From positions 1 through 64,000 of the forward strand of contig QCIL01000002.1 of NCBI GenBank assembly GCA_003216725.1: DNA of 64,000 nucleotides, read 5' to 3'. Under the pieces are notes generated by a model. It was not told the origin of the DNA and searched no databases. It worked only from the letters and a program-made list of their open reading frames with translations. Every line of letters begins with the position of its first letter. The stretch's first letter is position 1. Shown in pieces: positions 39,567 to 49,671 of the stretch. The DNA comes from Prochlorococcus sp. AG-402-L18 (GTDB lineage: Bacteria > Cyanobacteriota > Cyanobacteriia > PCC-6307 > Cyanobiaceae). Position numbers and translations under genes: made by a program.

Positions 39567-40640
39567 TTAAATTTCGTCTATTATTTTATCTCCGATTTCA
39601 CTGCAAGATAATACTTCGGAAGATCCATATGCTAAATCGGCTGTTCTAAATCCTTTTGATAAAACTTTATCAATAGCATTTTCTAAATTTTCTGCAGCTT
39701 CTTCTTCATTTAATCCAATTTTTAACATCATGGAAGCGGATAAAAGCATCGCAATAGGATTTGCTATGTTTTTACCCGCTATATCAGGAGCCGAACCATG
39801 AACGGGTTCAAAAACTCCTGGTCCATTATTGTTTAGAGATGCAGATGGAAGCATGCCAATAGAACCAGTTAATATTGCGGCTAAATCGCTTAAAATATCG
39901 CCAAATAAATTACTAGTTAAAATCACATCAAATTGACTAGGATCTCTAACTAATTGCATTGCTGCATTATCAACATACATATTGTTTATGGAAATATTCT
40001 TATTTTTTGAGGCGATATTTAAAACTGTATCTCTCCACAATTGACTAACTTCAAGAACATTTGATTTATCAACAGAACATATTTTTTTATTTCTTTGGTT
40101 AGCAATTTTTATTGCTATCTCAGTTATTCTTTCTATTTCGGCCGAATCATAAACCATCGTATTGAAAGCTTTTGGGATTTTTGTATTTGTAATATGTCCT
40201 CTTGGTTTCCCAAAATAAATACCTCCTATTAATTCTCTTACAACAATAAGATCTACATTCTCAACGATTTCTTTTTTCAGTGTACTTGCATCTAAAAGAG
40301 ATTTTCTTATTTTGACAGGCCTGATATTTGCGAAAAGGTTTAGGGCAGATCTTAACTTAAGTAAACCACTTTCTGGTCTTAATTCTCTTGCAAGAGAGTC
40401 ATATTTAGGATCTCCAACACAAGCTAAAAGTACTGCATCACTCTTTTTGCATTGATCTAGTGTCTGATCTGGAGCAGGGGTCCCATATTTTTCATAAGCT
40501 ATACCTCCAAATAATTTTTCAATAATTTCAATATCGAAATTATAATTTTTTGAAAGCTTTTTTAAAACTTTTTTTGAAACTTCTGAAATCTCTGGTCCAA
40601 TTCCGTCGCCTGACAATAGTACAATGTTATATTTTTTCAT
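39567..40640 (-). CDS. leuB: 3-isopropylmalate dehydrogenase
   Basis: The leucine-pathway NAD-dependent oxidative decarboxylase, 357 residues. LLSGDGIGPEISEVSKKVL, ELIGGIYFGKPRG, VDKSNVLEVSQLWRD and SNLFGDILSDLAAILTGSIG are the conserved blocks of the isopropylmalate/isocitrate family, with LeuB-type residues. It is 28 bp upstream of lpxD's stop in the leftward run; lpxD is transcribed first. Confidence 0.97.
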   Translation of the reverse strand: MKKYNIVLLSGDGIGPEISEVSKKVLKKLSKNYNFDIEIIEKLFGGIAYEKYGTPAPDQTLDQCKKSDAVLLACVGDPKYDSLARELRPESGLLKLRSALNLFANIRPVKIRKSLLDASTLKKEIVENVDLIVVRELIGGIYFGKPRGHITNTKIPKAFNTMVYDSAEIERITEIAIKIANQRNKKICSVDKSNVLEVSQLWRDTVLNIASKNKNISINNMYVDNAAMQLVRDPSQFDVILTSNLFGDILSDLAAILTGSIGMLPSASLNNNGPGVFEPVHGSAPDIAGKNIANPIAMLLSASMMLKIGLNEEEAAENLENAIDKVLSKGFRTADLAYGSSEVLSCSEIGDKIIDEI

Positions 40641-40668
40641 TTAAATTTTTATTTAATAGAAGAATAAA

Positions 40669-41703
40669 TTATTGCTTGTCTAATTGTCTCAGTTTTTTTG
40701 CTAATTCTGGTAATTTTTTAAAAATACTTGAACTCCTTAGCCATGATTTATTATCCATCGCGGGGAAACCACTAATTACTTTTCCATCTTCTATGTCACA
40801 ATGGATCCCGCTTTTTGAACTAGCTATAACATTATTCCCAACTTTTACTCTGTTATTGACTCCTACTTGCCCTGCCAGAATAACTCCATCACCAATTTTT
40901 GCTCCTCCAGCAATACCAACTTGAGCTGCAAATGCGCAATTCTTACCAATATGAACTCCATGACCTATTTGTACTAAATTATCCAATTTTGTTCCTTCAT
41001 CAATAAAAGTAAAGCCTACTGCAGGTCTATCAATACAACAATTCGTTCCAATTTCTACAAAACTCATTATTTTTACACCACCTTTTTGAGGCATCTTTAC
41101 CCATTTGCCATCTTTAGGAATAAAACCAAATCCCTCTGATCCAATAACAGAATTTGAATTAATTACACAATTATTTTTTAGGTTGGTATTTTCATAAATA
41201 ACACAATTTGAATGAATTATATTATTATCTCCTATTCGAACATTTCCTAAAATTGATGATCCAGGCAGTATATGATTATTGTCACCAATTACAGTATTTT
41301 CTCCAATATAGACATTAGGTCCAATATGGCAATCTGCTCCAATTATTGCAGTTTTGTCTATAACGGCAGAAGAATGAATTCCTGGTTTGAAATTGATATT
41401 TTTATATAAATAATTCAATACTTCTGCAAATGCAATTCTTGGATTTTTAACGATTATGTTTGATATATTGAGTTTCTTAAGGGTATTAGCAATTTCATTG
41501 TTGTTAGAAGTTATTATTGCTGATGCTTTAGTTTGATTTAATTTTTCTTTAAGTATATTATTTTCTTCTAAAAAAGATATTTGATGGTTATCTGCTTCAT
41601 CCAATGAGGCAGCATCATCTATATTTAAATCTTCGACAATATTAACACTAATAAAATTTGAATTTCCTTTTTTTATTAGATCAACTAAATCACTTAAAAG
41701 CAT
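40669..41703 (-). CDS. lpxD: UDP-3-O-acylglucosamine N-acyltransferase
   Basis: A lipid A enzyme adding the N-linked 3-hydroxyacyl chain. The 344 residues hold an N-terminal uridine-binding part (to about 100) and a left-handed beta helix of hexapeptides. The catalytic His is in LVQIGHGVHIGKNCAFAAQVG (about 250), with NRVKVGNNV and a C-terminal helix. It shows that the cell makes lipid A, consistent with lptB elsewhere in the window. It is expressed with proB upstream and leuB downstream. Confidence 0.95.
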   Translation of the reverse strand: MLLSDLVDLIKKGNSNFISVNIVEDLNIDDAASLDEADNHQISFLEENNILKEKLNQTKASAIITSNNNEIANTLKKLNISNIIVKNPRIAFAEVLNYLYKNINFKPGIHSSAVIDKTAIIGADCHIGPNVYIGENTVIGDNNHILPGSSILGNVRIGDNNIIHSNCVIYENTNLKNNCVINSNSVIGSEGFGFIPKDGKWVKMPQKGGVKIMSFVEIGTNCCIDRPAVGFTFIDEGTKLDNLVQIGHGVHIGKNCAFAAQVGIAGGAKIGDGVILAGQVGVNNRVKVGNNVIASSKSGIHCDIEDGKVISGFPAMDNKSWLRSSSIFKKLPELAKKLRQLDKQ

Positions 41704-41723
41704 TTGCGGGTTTTAATTTTTTT

Positions 41724-42806
41724 CTAAGAGAGAGCAAGAACATCTCTGTGTACGACAATTATCGAGGAGTTGTTATTTTCTTTATTATTTAAGATACTTC
41801 TTAATTTGTCGCTACTTATTGATACTAAACCTTTTGCAACTTCTTTATCATCTGTATTTACGATTTTAACTGCCTGATTAACCGTAAAGTTTCCCTCTAC
41901 ATTTTTAACACCAACCGCTAAAAGTGAGGCACCTTTTTTTTTAATTGCAAAAGAAGCTCCATCATCTAAAGTCACTTTTCCTACTGTGTGTATGGCATGC
42001 GAAAGCCAACTTTTTTTGTTTCCAATAGGTTTTTCTACTGGATAAAATAAAGTTCCAATTTTATTATCATCAAAAATTTCAATTAAGTTATTTTTATTAG
42101 TTCCATCAACTAGTTGGACTTCAACTCCTCCTTTTGTTGCTATTTCCGCAGAAATTAGCTTTGTAGAAATTCCTCCTGTTCCCCATTCATTATTTCTATT
42201 GTGAGTATTTTTATTTTTAATTTCTTTTAATTCACTATTATGAACTTCTTTAATTGGATGTGCATCTTTATTATTACGTGGATCTTTAGAATATAGATTT
42301 TCAATATCGGTTAATAAAATAAGCTTGTTAGCATTTATGGCTAAGGCAACTAAGGCAGAGAGGGTATCATTATCTCCATATTTTAATTCTTCATTTGCTA
42401 CGGTATCATTCTCATTTACTATTGGAATAACATTCAAATCGATTAATTTTTTTAAAGTTTTAGAAGCGTTATTGAATGATTCTCTTGAATTGAAATCAGC
42501 TTTTGTGATTAAAATTTGAGCAATATTTTGACCTAATTTACTAAATACCTTATCGTACAAAGACATTAAATTAACTTGGCCAACTGCAGCAGTAGCTTGA
42601 AGAGTAGTTAAATCATCTGGTCTCGTTTTAATATTTAATTTTTGGCATCCTAATCCAACTGCTCCACTAGTTACTAAAACCAATTTGTTTCCTTTTGAGA
42701 GAAAATTTGTAAAGGATCTACAAAGGGTTTCAATAACTTCTTCAGTAGATTTTTCCTCTGTTCCTCTTAAAATACTAGTACCAATTTTTATAACCCAAGT
42801 TTTCAT
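41724..42806 (-). CDS. proB: Glutamate 5-kinase
   Basis: The first enzyme of proline synthesis, 360 residues. [50 protein letters not shown] and [19 protein letters not shown] form the amino-acid kinase domain. The last 75 residues are the PUA domain. Its start overlaps the end of the YqeG gene by 4 bp. Confidence 0.96.
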   Translation of the reverse strand: MKTWVIKIGTSILRGTEEKSTEEVIETLCRSFTNFLSKGNKLVLVTSGAVGLGCQKLNIKTRPDDLTTLQATAAVGQVNLMSLYDKVFSKLGQNIAQILITKADFNSRESFNNASKTLKKLIDLNVIPIVNENDTVANEELKYGDNDTLSALVALAINANKLILLTDIENLYSKDPRNNKDAHPIKEVHNSELKEIKNKNTHNRNNEWGTGGISTKLISAEIATKGGVEVQLVDGTNKNNLIEIFDDNKIGTLFYPVEKPIGNKKSWLSHAIHTVGKVTLDDGASFAIKKKGASLLAVGVKNVEGNFTVNQAVKIVNTDDKEVAKGLVSISSDKLRSILNNKENNNSSIIVVHRDVLALS

Positions 42807-43297
42807 TTTATAAAATAAGAAATTAATTTTTCTATTTTCAAAGTTAAATTAAATTTTATAGGCAAGCCATCTCTCTTTAATCGCTTAACTAAGATTGTTT
42901 TTATATTACATCTATTCCCAACAATAATATCTGTAAAAATTCTGTCGCCAATAATGGCTATATTTTGTGGCTCACTGCCAATTTCTTTTATAGCAGACAA
43001 AGTTACTTTTTTTCTTGGTTTTGATGCATTGTATTTATATCTTAAATTTAATTCTTTCGCTATTTTTTCGATTCTTTTTTTTGATGGATTATTACTTATT
43101 AAATATAAGGAGAAAAGTTTTTTGGATTCTATGATCCAATTTTTTACGACTTTTGGAATCATATTAGATTTTCTATTTACTAAAGTTCCATCCACGTCTA
43201 ACAATAGAGACTGAATCCCTTTCTTTTGCAACTCAGATTGAGAAATCGCATATATTGGTAAGTTTGAATCCCAATTGACTTTTAGGATAGATCTCAT
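42803..43297 (-). CDS. YqeG-family HAD phosphatase
   Basis: A 164-residue HAD IIIA hydrolase. Motif I reads [13 protein letters not shown] (about 33), motif [16 protein letters not shown], motif III Lys in ASKPRK and motif [17 protein letters not shown]. The family removes phosphate from phosphatidylglycerol-phosphate-like or sugar phosphates; some members act as PGP phosphatase, a plausible partner for pgsA at 50.6 kb, but this is inference. Its gene end overlaps proB by 4 bp. Confidence 0.88.
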   Translation of the reverse strand: MRSILKVNWDSNLPIYAISQSELQKKGIQSLLLDVDGTLVNRKSNMIPKVVKNWIIESKKLFSLYLISNNPSKKRIEKIAKELNLRYKYNASKPRKKVTLSAIKEIGSEPQNIAIIGDRIFTDIIVGNRCNIKTILVKRLKRDGLPIKFNLTLKIEKLISYFIK

Positions 43298-43302
43298 TAA
43301 TT

Positions 43303-43839
43303 TTAAGAACTACTTTTTTCAAGCTCAGTTTCAATCAAAGGTTGAATTTTATCGAACTCATCATCTTCAACTAATAAGGCACCTTTGTTTTTTAATTTAC
43401 CCACAATAAAAAAAGGATCTAGTGGAATATATAAGCCATATTCTTGGTCAAAAAGATTAAAGTTAACAAGCAATTCATAACTCTCACTATCATCATCTAC
43501 GTAATCTTCTTCTAATTCATCGTAAACTGGTTCTTCAAGTTCTCCTGATACTGTTAATGTAACTGCTGATCTGATAAGTCTCAAATCATGTTCTTGAAGA
43601 ACCGCTTCAGCATTTTTTAGTATTTGTTCATTTTTATCTATTTTCTCAATTAGTTCAGGTTCATCTTTTTCATTTATCTTAAAAAGACTTACTGGAGTAT
43701 CAACTGGTGTTAATAAAGCATATTCTTGGCCTTTAACACTTACTAATTGTTCAAGATAACAAAATAGTTCGTTTCCATTTGAGTCATTTAATATTAGAGT
43801 CTGAGCATCATAATTATCATTTGAATTTGCTTCTTTCAT
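43303..43839 (-). CDS. DUF3727/DUF1292-type cyanobacterial protein
   Basis: A 178-residue acidic protein with two similar segments: residues about 12-60 (LILNDSNGNELFCYLEQLVSV, LLTPVDTPVSLF) and about 110-165 (YELLVNFNLFDQEYGLYIPLDP). They share the DUF1292 beta pattern and are linked by a helical Glu-rich part. The role is unknown. Fused or paired copies are known in cyanobacteria and plastids. It is 5 bp upstream of the YqeG gene, probably in an operon. Confidence 0.78.
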   Translation of the reverse strand: MKEANSNDNYDAQTLILNDSNGNELFCYLEQLVSVKGQEYALLTPVDTPVSLFKINEKDEPELIEKIDKNEQILKNAEAVLQEHDLRLIRSAVTLTVSGELEEPVYDELEEDYVDDDSESYELLVNFNLFDQEYGLYIPLDPFFIVGKLKNKGALLVEDDEFDKIQPLIETELEKSSS

Positions 43840-43865
43840 TTAAAAATTGTCTATTATTTCTAATA

Positions 43866-44327
43866 CTAATATTTTATCTGACGTTTACCAGCTATTTCTT
43901 CTAATTCAGGACCTTCTTCGATCCATTGTTCAAGTATTATTTTTGCTGAAAAACTATCAATCATTCCGGATTTATCTTTTTTTATTCCAAATCTATCTGA
44001 AGATTCCCAAGTTGAACTATGTTCGTTAACGTAAGAAAATGGAAGCCTTAATTCATTTGAAAGTAATTGACCGTAATTTTTACAATCAATAGCTTGAGTG
44101 GTCATCTGACCTTCCTCATCAAGTGGAATACCCACAATAAAACCAGTCAAATTTAACTCATATATATAATTTCTAATGATTTTAATCTCTTGATTATTTT
44201 TAAACCTTTTTACTGCTGGAAGTATATTTGATGTTATGCATAAGGCATCACAATAAGCTAATCCTATTCTTTTGGTACCTACATCCAAACTCAAAATTGA
44301 CTTGGGTTTGGGTTTGCAAAATTTCAC
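43866..44327 (-). CDS. ruvX: RuvX/YqgF-family Holliday junction resolvase-like nuclease
   Basis: A 153-residue RNase H-fold protein with [16 protein letters not shown] at the start (catalytic Asp), [15 protein letters not shown], and a C-terminal [12 protein letters not shown]. The family processes 16S rRNA 5' ends and possibly DNA junctions. It starts by ATGA-type overlap with the gene upstream. Confidence 0.9.
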   Translation of the reverse strand: MKFCKPKPKSILSLDVGTKRIGLAYCDALCITSNILPAVKRFKNNQEIKIIRNYIYELNLTGFIVGIPLDEEGQMTTQAIDCKNYGQLLSNELRLPFSYVNEHSSTWESSDRFGIKKDKSGMIDSFSAKIILEQWIEEGPELEEIAGKRQIKY

Positions 44328-45379
44328 TTTGTTTTTAATGGAAAAGGAGATGGATATGGATTACCTTGTGGACTTAATTTTTCAAAGATTGATTCCAAAG
44401 ATTGATTTATTTTATTTACTTGTTTGGCTTCATTCTTAACTATTGTGTTCCTTATAAGAATAATTTCTTGATTATTTTCTTTGAGATTACATTTTTCGAG
44501 AAAAAGATTTAGTTGAATATTTTCTTTATAGGTTTTTAAATATGAAAATGGAGATTTTTCAAAAAATCTTTTTATAAATTCTTTTAAAATAGAATCGAAT
44601 CTCTTATCCCAATATCTACTTATAGTTAAGGTATAAATTTCTTCGTTTTGATAATTTATATCTTTTAAAATTGTACATAAAACTGAATTTTCATTTATTA
44701 AGGCGCCACTTTTGGAGTTATTTCTTTTAAGGATATCATCTTGATCAAAATCTAAAATATTTCTTATTAAGGGCGATTGATTTGATCTTATGAAATTCAC
44801 TATTTTCAATATATTTTGTTGATTAATTTTTTGGAATTCATTAATAGAGGCATAACTTTGGGCATTTTGTTTAGTAGATTTATTTAGATCACAACCATTC
44901 CAAAGTATTATTTCTCCTAACGGTTGAAAGCCTAATTCTCTTGAGGTTGATATAAGATCAACATTATTTATATCAGCGTTAATTATCCAACTTGAAGTTT
45001 TGATGTCTGTTATTGATATAGATTTTTTTATCAAACCTAAAGTTAATTGTTTATCTGTTAAAGAACACTTGCTGATTATAAGTTTGGGCTTAGATATTTT
45101 TAAGCAAGTCTCTTTTTTGTTTAAAGGAAAAATATTCAAATAACCAATAATTTCGTTTCCAGAAATAGCAATTATGCATTTATTTTTATTTTTTTTAAGA
45201 TTATTTAAAAAAATTTTTAAGTCATCAAAGGTATTTATAATTGCCATCTTTAAGAACCAATTATTCAATTCCTTATTTTTAAAATCTATGAAAAGATTAA
45301 GGTGCCTTATATGGAGTTCTTCAAAAGTTACTTCAATTCCTTTTTTAGATTGAAAAGAATTAGAGGTATCTTTTTTCAT
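44324..45379 (-). CDS. GNAT-like hypothetical protein, 351 aa
   Basis: A 351-residue protein. Residues about 20-160 show acetyltransferase-like beta/alpha spacing ([54 protein letters not shown]). The catalytic-core match is weak, so the GNAT call is tentative. The remaining sequence is Lys/Asn-rich and ends [15 protein letters not shown]. It overlaps ruvX by 4 bp and abuts the next gene (45380), which implies cotranscription. Confidence 0.68.
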   Translation of the reverse strand: MKKDTSNSFQSKKGIEVTFEELHIRHLNLFIDFKNKELNNWFLKMAIINTFDDLKIFLNNLKKNKNKCIIAISGNEIIGYLNIFPLNKKETCLKISKPKLIISKCSLTDKQLTLGLIKKSISITDIKTSSWIINADINNVDLISTSRELGFQPLGEIILWNGCDLNKSTKQNAQSYASINEFQKINQQNILKIVNFIRSNQSPLIRNILDFDQDDILKRNNSKSGALINENSVLCTILKDINYQNEEIYTLTISRYWDKRFDSILKEFIKRFFEKSPFSYLKTYKENIQLNLFLEKCNLKENNQEIILIRNTIVKNEAKQVNKINQSLESIFEKLSPQGNPYPSPFPLKTK

Positions 45380-46546
45380 TTACTTTTTTTCTCTTATTAA
45401 CACTATAGGAGTTTTTTCATCTCCATTGCCAGCCGGATTAGATATTAGGTTTCTTTTTAGTATTATATTTATTCTCTTATTTGAACTAGCCAAAACTTTT
45501 ACACCTCCAAGATCATTAACATCGACTACTGCAACATCTATATTTAGATATTTCGAGACCTCCTTACAAAATAAATCAGCATTGAGAGGTCCCATAACTA
45601 TACTTTTGTCGTAAGGTGTGACTGTACCGCTTATATCATCAATAAGAGATGATTCTGTACCGGTTAATCTATAAAATATTCCCTTAATACCAAATAATTT
45701 AAAGAGAAATCCAACAATCAATGCAAATGTTATTCTTGTGACTCCAATTTTATTTATTAATAATTGGATGCCGCAAGCCGTTGCAAGACTGCTTGTGGGG
45801 TGAAAAAAATAACATAATGCTTTAGAAAATAAACTATATTCTAAATTTTGAGGAGAAACATATCTATTTTGCATAATCGCAAGTGGACTCTCACCGATTG
45901 TTAAAATATCATTTTTTTCTACAATTCCTTTACAGTATTCAATCACAGTATTTACTGGGTCATCAAAGCAACCAAGTAAATCAGTTTTAATAGCAAAAGC
46001 CTTATATTTATTATTAATTGGAATTTCAAAAACATCTTTCGGAATTTTTTTTGGACCTTCTAAATTAATTAAGAAACAATCCTTATTTTTTGATATACCA
46101 AAATGTCCATAGTTCTCCCAAAATACTTTAAGCCATAGATATTTAATTTTTTTTCTAAAATTATTATTGCTGTATTTATAGATGATTTTTACAAATAATT
46201 CTGAATTTGACTTGATAATTGTTGTTGGCCAATAATTGTTTAAATTCTTAATTTTATTATTATCGTATATATAGATATCTTCTTGATAATTTAAATTTCG
46301 GCAATATTCGTTACCTTTACTTTTAAAAAAATCTAATTCAAAATTTATATTAGATACCATAGTCTCCTTAGTTTTACTTGTATTAGTTATTTTTAAATTA
46401 ATAATTAATTCGTTTAAACCATCCTTTTTTTTTATTTTGTAATTTATAGGTACTAGATTTAACTTTGATTTAGGTGAGTATTTAATATATAAATCTGAAA
46501 GAATTAAAAAAATTAAAAGAACTAAGAGGATATTTATTAATATCAT
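45380..46546 (-). CDS. F420-0 gamma-glutamyl ligase-like membrane protein
   Basis: A 388-residue protein with an N-terminal membrane span (residues 3-20, INILLVLLIFLILSDLYI), a beta-rich region, and a CofE-like C-terminal part. Clues to the latter are GESPLAIMQNRYVSPQNL (about 217), the small-residue pattern SLATACGIQLL and DDISGTVTPYDKSIVMGPLN (about 300). In true CofE this fold adds glutamate to F420. No other F420 genes are seen here, and cyanobacteria contain this family with unknown substrate, so F420 is not assumed. Confidence 0.75.
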   Translation of the reverse strand: MILINILLVLLIFLILSDLYIKYSPKSKLNLVPINYKIKKKDGLNELIINLKITNTSKTKETMVSNINFELDFFKSKGNEYCRNLNYQEDIYIYDNNKIKNLNNYWPTTIIKSNSELFVKIIYKYSNNNFRKKIKYLWLKVFWENYGHFGISKNKDCFLINLEGPKKIPKDVFEIPINNKYKAFAIKTDLLGCFDDPVNTVIEYCKGIVEKNDILTIGESPLAIMQNRYVSPQNLEYSLFSKALCYFFHPTSSLATACGIQLLINKIGVTRITFALIVGFLFKLFGIKGIFYRLTGTESSLIDDISGTVTPYDKSIVMGPLNADLFCKEVSKYLNIDVAVVDVNDLGGVKVLASSNKRINIILKRNLISNPAGNGDEKTPIVLIREKK

Positions 46547-46552
46547 TTTTTA

Positions 46553-47101
46553 TTAATTTTTGCCTTTATCTTTTTTTTCAGAAATAATACTGTTGTATTC
46601 ATTAAAACTTTCTACAGAAAATTCCGTATCTTTTATATCAATTCCTTTTAGTTCTCCTATAACTTTGTTTAATTCATCGATATTAATCATTCCATTTTGA
46701 TCATATTTAACTTCACCATCACTGTTTATAACAACGGTTTGTGGAATTAAACCGTTCCAATAATAATTAGGTTCATTTTGAAGGCCAGACTTTTCTTTAT
46801 CCTGTAATTCATCAGTAGTTAGAGCAATGATATCTATATTATTTCTCCATATCAAATCTAAACCAGATATTATCGGAGCCATAGCTTTACTATCAGAGCT
46901 GTCATCAAGATAAAAAAATAAAACTGCGACTCGTTTATTTTTTAATGATTCCTGAAGAGTTGTTTGGGGAGGAACTATAGCTCCATTCCCTGCATATATA
47001 GGAAAGATGTTGCCATCGTAACTATTAGAATCTCTAGAGGCATTTGCTTTATATGGACTTAAGAAAATTAATGCTATTAGGATCCATTGAATTATTTTCA
47101 T
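46553..47101 (-). CDS. Exported thioredoxin-like thylakoid/periplasmic protein
   Basis: A 182-residue protein with a signal peptide (MKIIQWILIALIFLSPYKANA). Its thioredoxin-fold region (VAVLFFYLDDSSDSKAMAPI, then IPQTVVINSDGEVKYDQ near 124) lacks the CXXC pair, having DDSSDS at that position. Without the pair it is not expected to be a disulfide enzyme, so a scaffold or assembly role is more likely. It is 15 bp upstream... of the DUF3685 gene end in a leftward run. Confidence 0.75.
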   Translation of the reverse strand: MKIIQWILIALIFLSPYKANASRDSNSYDGNIFPIYAGNGAIVPPQTTLQESLKNKRVAVLFFYLDDSSDSKAMAPIISGLDLIWRNNIDIIALTTDELQDKEKSGLQNEPNYYWNGLIPQTVVINSDGEVKYDQNGMINIDELNKVIGELKGIDIKDTEFSVESFNEYNSIISEKKDKGKN

Positions 47102-47115
47102 TAAAGTTTTAAAAC

Positions 47116-48732
47116 TTACTTTGAACTTGATCTTCCTAATCCTTGTAGGATCCCTTTACCCACTAAACCGATAGCTTTGCCAACTACCTTTGTAAGGAAA
47201 GTTACGAAAAGATTACCGATATATTTTACCGCAATTTCTAACTGTGGTGCTACGGCATCTCTTATCTCAACTAACAATGTAACTTGTTTTTGTAGCCATT
47301 CTAGATTCTCTAATTCTTTCTCTCTATTTTCATTTTTAAAATAACGGGTAAATTTTTTATCAATAATATCAATATATTCTCGTTTACTCTCGTACAAGTA
47401 GATAGGCAGATAAATGTAGTCATGCCAGCGATTATAGTTATTAATATTATTTCTAAATCTTTCAAAATTTCTTGTTGATTGTAATTCGGGATTTATAAGT
47501 ACAGTTCTTAATTCAGGCCAAGAAGAACAAATATTAAATATTTCAGAAGCCAATAAATTACAGTTCCTTATTGTCCAATTTGAAATTATATTTTCAAGTA
47601 TTAAAAATGATTCTGTTTCATATAGTGGTAGTAATTTTCCATCATAGTCAAGAGCTTCATTTTTAATAATTGGCTGAATAAACATTATTGATTCATGAGA
47701 TTCTCTATCTATCTCTTCACAACTTACTTCACTATAAATAAAATCATTTATTGAAATAGATTCGCTTCCTTTTTTTAATCTAAAATAACTATCTGTTATA
47801 TTTGAAATTGTATTAACTTTGAGTTCTTTTATAAGAGAATTTAAATCATCTTTAAAATCTTTCTCCTTATAGTTGTCCTTAATATTTTTCAATAAATTAT
47901 CTAACTCATCTAACATTTTGCATATTAGACGTGAAATAAATTCTTTCTTTATCCCAGAGAGAATTATTGATGAGTTATTAAATTCAACTTGTAAGTTGGT
48001 TGAGCTATATCTTTCTTTAAGTCTGTCAAAAATTAAATTCCATATTTCTATAGTATTTTTATCTTTAATAAATACCGTATTTTTATATTCAAGATTAATT
48101 TTACTTTCAGTGTAAACTGCCTCTGTATAAAGTTCTAGTGAATTACCCCATAAGAAAATAAGAAAAGATTTAGCAGTAATAAGCTCTCTTAATCTACCTT
48201 TTAAAATAAATTTATAAAATTCTGGAGTTGATTCAGAGTTAACATATTTGAATATATAGTTAATTTCAGTGTCTATTTGTTTCAGACCTGAAGTAAGAAT
48301 TTTTTGATTAAAAGAGAGAGGCTTATCTTTTTTTAGTTGAATACGGGAATTATTTTCAATATCAAATACCCTTCCTCCTTTCAAAATGGTATCGATAGAT
48401 TCAAGAACTTTTTTTGGACTGGGATTTATAAGAAAACCTTCAGCATTTAACGATGGAGCTGTTTTCGCTTCATAAACAAGTTCGCCAGATAGTACTATAA
48501 GAAACTTTGACTCATCATATTTTTGTCTTAATTTTAATAATTCTAACCTTATTAGATCTTCTGATTGGAAATTAAGAACATTCCAAATAATCAAATCTGG
48601 AGTTTTATCATCTATTCCGTTATTAAAATTAATGTCTAAATTTTGGTCTAGTGATGTTAACTTAAGCGATAAAGATTCTGCTATTAAGCTTGGAGCAATA
48701 ATCAATATCGATTTTTTTGAAATTAATTCCAA
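47116..48732 (-). CDS. DUF3685 family protein
   Basis: A 538-residue cyanobacterial protein. The N-terminal 130 residues resemble a response-regulator receiver-like fold (KKSILIIAPSLIAESLSLKL, DLIIWNVLNFQ, ALTTD-like patterns absent) with a degenerate phosphate site, so it is probably not a phospho-receiver. The rest is helical and ends in a glycine/valine-rich hydrophobic tail (FLTKVVGKAIGLVGKGILQG), possibly membrane associated. Function is unknown; the family is largely restricted to cyanobacteria. Confidence 0.78.
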   Translation of the reverse strand: MELISKKSILIIAPSLIAESLSLKLTSLDQNLDINFNNGIDDKTPDLIIWNVLNFQSEDLIRLELLKLRQKYDESKFLIVLSGELVYEAKTAPSLNAEGFLINPSPKKVLESIDTILKGGRVFDIENNSRIQLKKDKPLSFNQKILTSGLKQIDTEINYIFKYVNSESTPEFYKFILKGRLRELITAKSFLIFLWGNSLELYTEAVYTESKINLEYKNTVFIKDKNTIEIWNLIFDRLKERYSSTNLQVEFNNSSIILSGIKKEFISRLICKMLDELDNLLKNIKDNYKEKDFKDDLNSLIKELKVNTISNITDSYFRLKKGSESISINDFIYSEVSCEEIDRESHESIMFIQPIIKNEALDYDGKLLPLYETESFLILENIISNWTIRNCNLLASEIFNICSSWPELRTVLINPELQSTRNFERFRNNINNYNRWHDYIYLPIYLYESKREYIDIIDKKFTRYFKNENREKELENLEWLQKQVTLLVEIRDAVAPQLEIAVKYIGNLFVTFLTKVVGKAIGLVGKGILQGLGRSSSK

Positions 48733-48811
48733 GACTAGAATTCTTATCTCTTATACAAAATTAACTAACAATTACTGCAAATACCAGCCTTAAATCAATA
48801 TTTATACTCTT

Positions 48812-49579
48812 TTAAGCGTAGTAATTTCTATTTAAATCAAAGTCATTTAATCTATCTGATGACAATACATTATTCGCTTCGCTTATTTTAAATTTGTTTT
48901 CATAAAGAGCCTTACCTACAATTACGCCAAAGAGTCCAGAATTTTCAAATTTAACTAAGGATAATAAATCAGAAATCGAACCAACACCTCCTGATGCTAT
49001 TACTGGAATATCTGTAATTTCAAGAATGCTTTTTATGTATTCTTCATTTGTTCCTTCTAACGTCCCATCTGTATTTATATCTGTAACAATAAAACTTGCG
49101 ATCTTAAATGAAGAAAACTCCTTTACTAGATCTGTGGCTAAAATATTAGACTGCTCAAGCCACCCCCTTGTACTAACTTTTCCATCTTTTGCATCAATCC
49201 CAACAATTATCCTTCCAGGAAATTTATTCGATAAGTCTTTAACTAATTCTTTATTTTCTATTGCAGAGGTTCCCATGATAACTTTCTCAATACCATAAGA
49301 AAATAACTGTTCTATCCTTTCTTGAGACCTTATCCCCCCACCTATTTGTATAGGTATGTTAACTGTTTTTGCAATCTTTTTTATTGATTTATCGTTTGTT
49401 GGGGATCCAGTTTTTGCAGCATCCAAATCAACTATATGTATATATTTTGCACCTTCGCTTTCCCATATTTTAGCCTGCTCGTGAGGTTCTTTTGTGAAGT
49501 CTTTTCTTTTATTAAAGTCGCCCTTAAAAAGCCTTACACACTTACCATTCATTAAATCAATTGCTGGTATTAGTTCCAT
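48812..49579 (-). CDS. hisA: ProFAR isomerase HisA
   Basis: A 255-residue TIM barrel for the fourth histidine step. IPAIDLMNGKCVRLFKGD opens with the catalytic Asp8; HIVDLDAAKTG and FIVTDINTDGTLEG (second catalytic Asp) are visible, and VIASGGVGSISDLL completes the phosphate site. Leftward, with no close operon partner. Confidence 0.96.
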   Translation of the reverse strand: MELIPAIDLMNGKCVRLFKGDFNKRKDFTKEPHEQAKIWESEGAKYIHIVDLDAAKTGSPTNDKSIKKIAKTVNIPIQIGGGIRSQERIEQLFSYGIEKVIMGTSAIENKELVKDLSNKFPGRIIVGIDAKDGKVSTRGWLEQSNILATDLVKEFSSFKIASFIVTDINTDGTLEGTNEEYIKSILEITDIPVIASGGVGSISDLLSLVKFENSGLFGVIVGKALYENKFKISEANNVLSSDRLNDFDLNRNYYA

Positions 49580-49671
49580 AGATTCATCCTTTTCATTAAT
49601 TACTTCTTAGTAGTACTATTCAATATATAATTCTATTTAAGATTACTACTTCAGTTAAATATTTTTTGAAT

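Noticed and set aside
46553-47101. Active disulfide oxidoreductase
   Set aside because: The fold is thioredoxin-like, but the CXXC site is absent, so activity cannot be supported.
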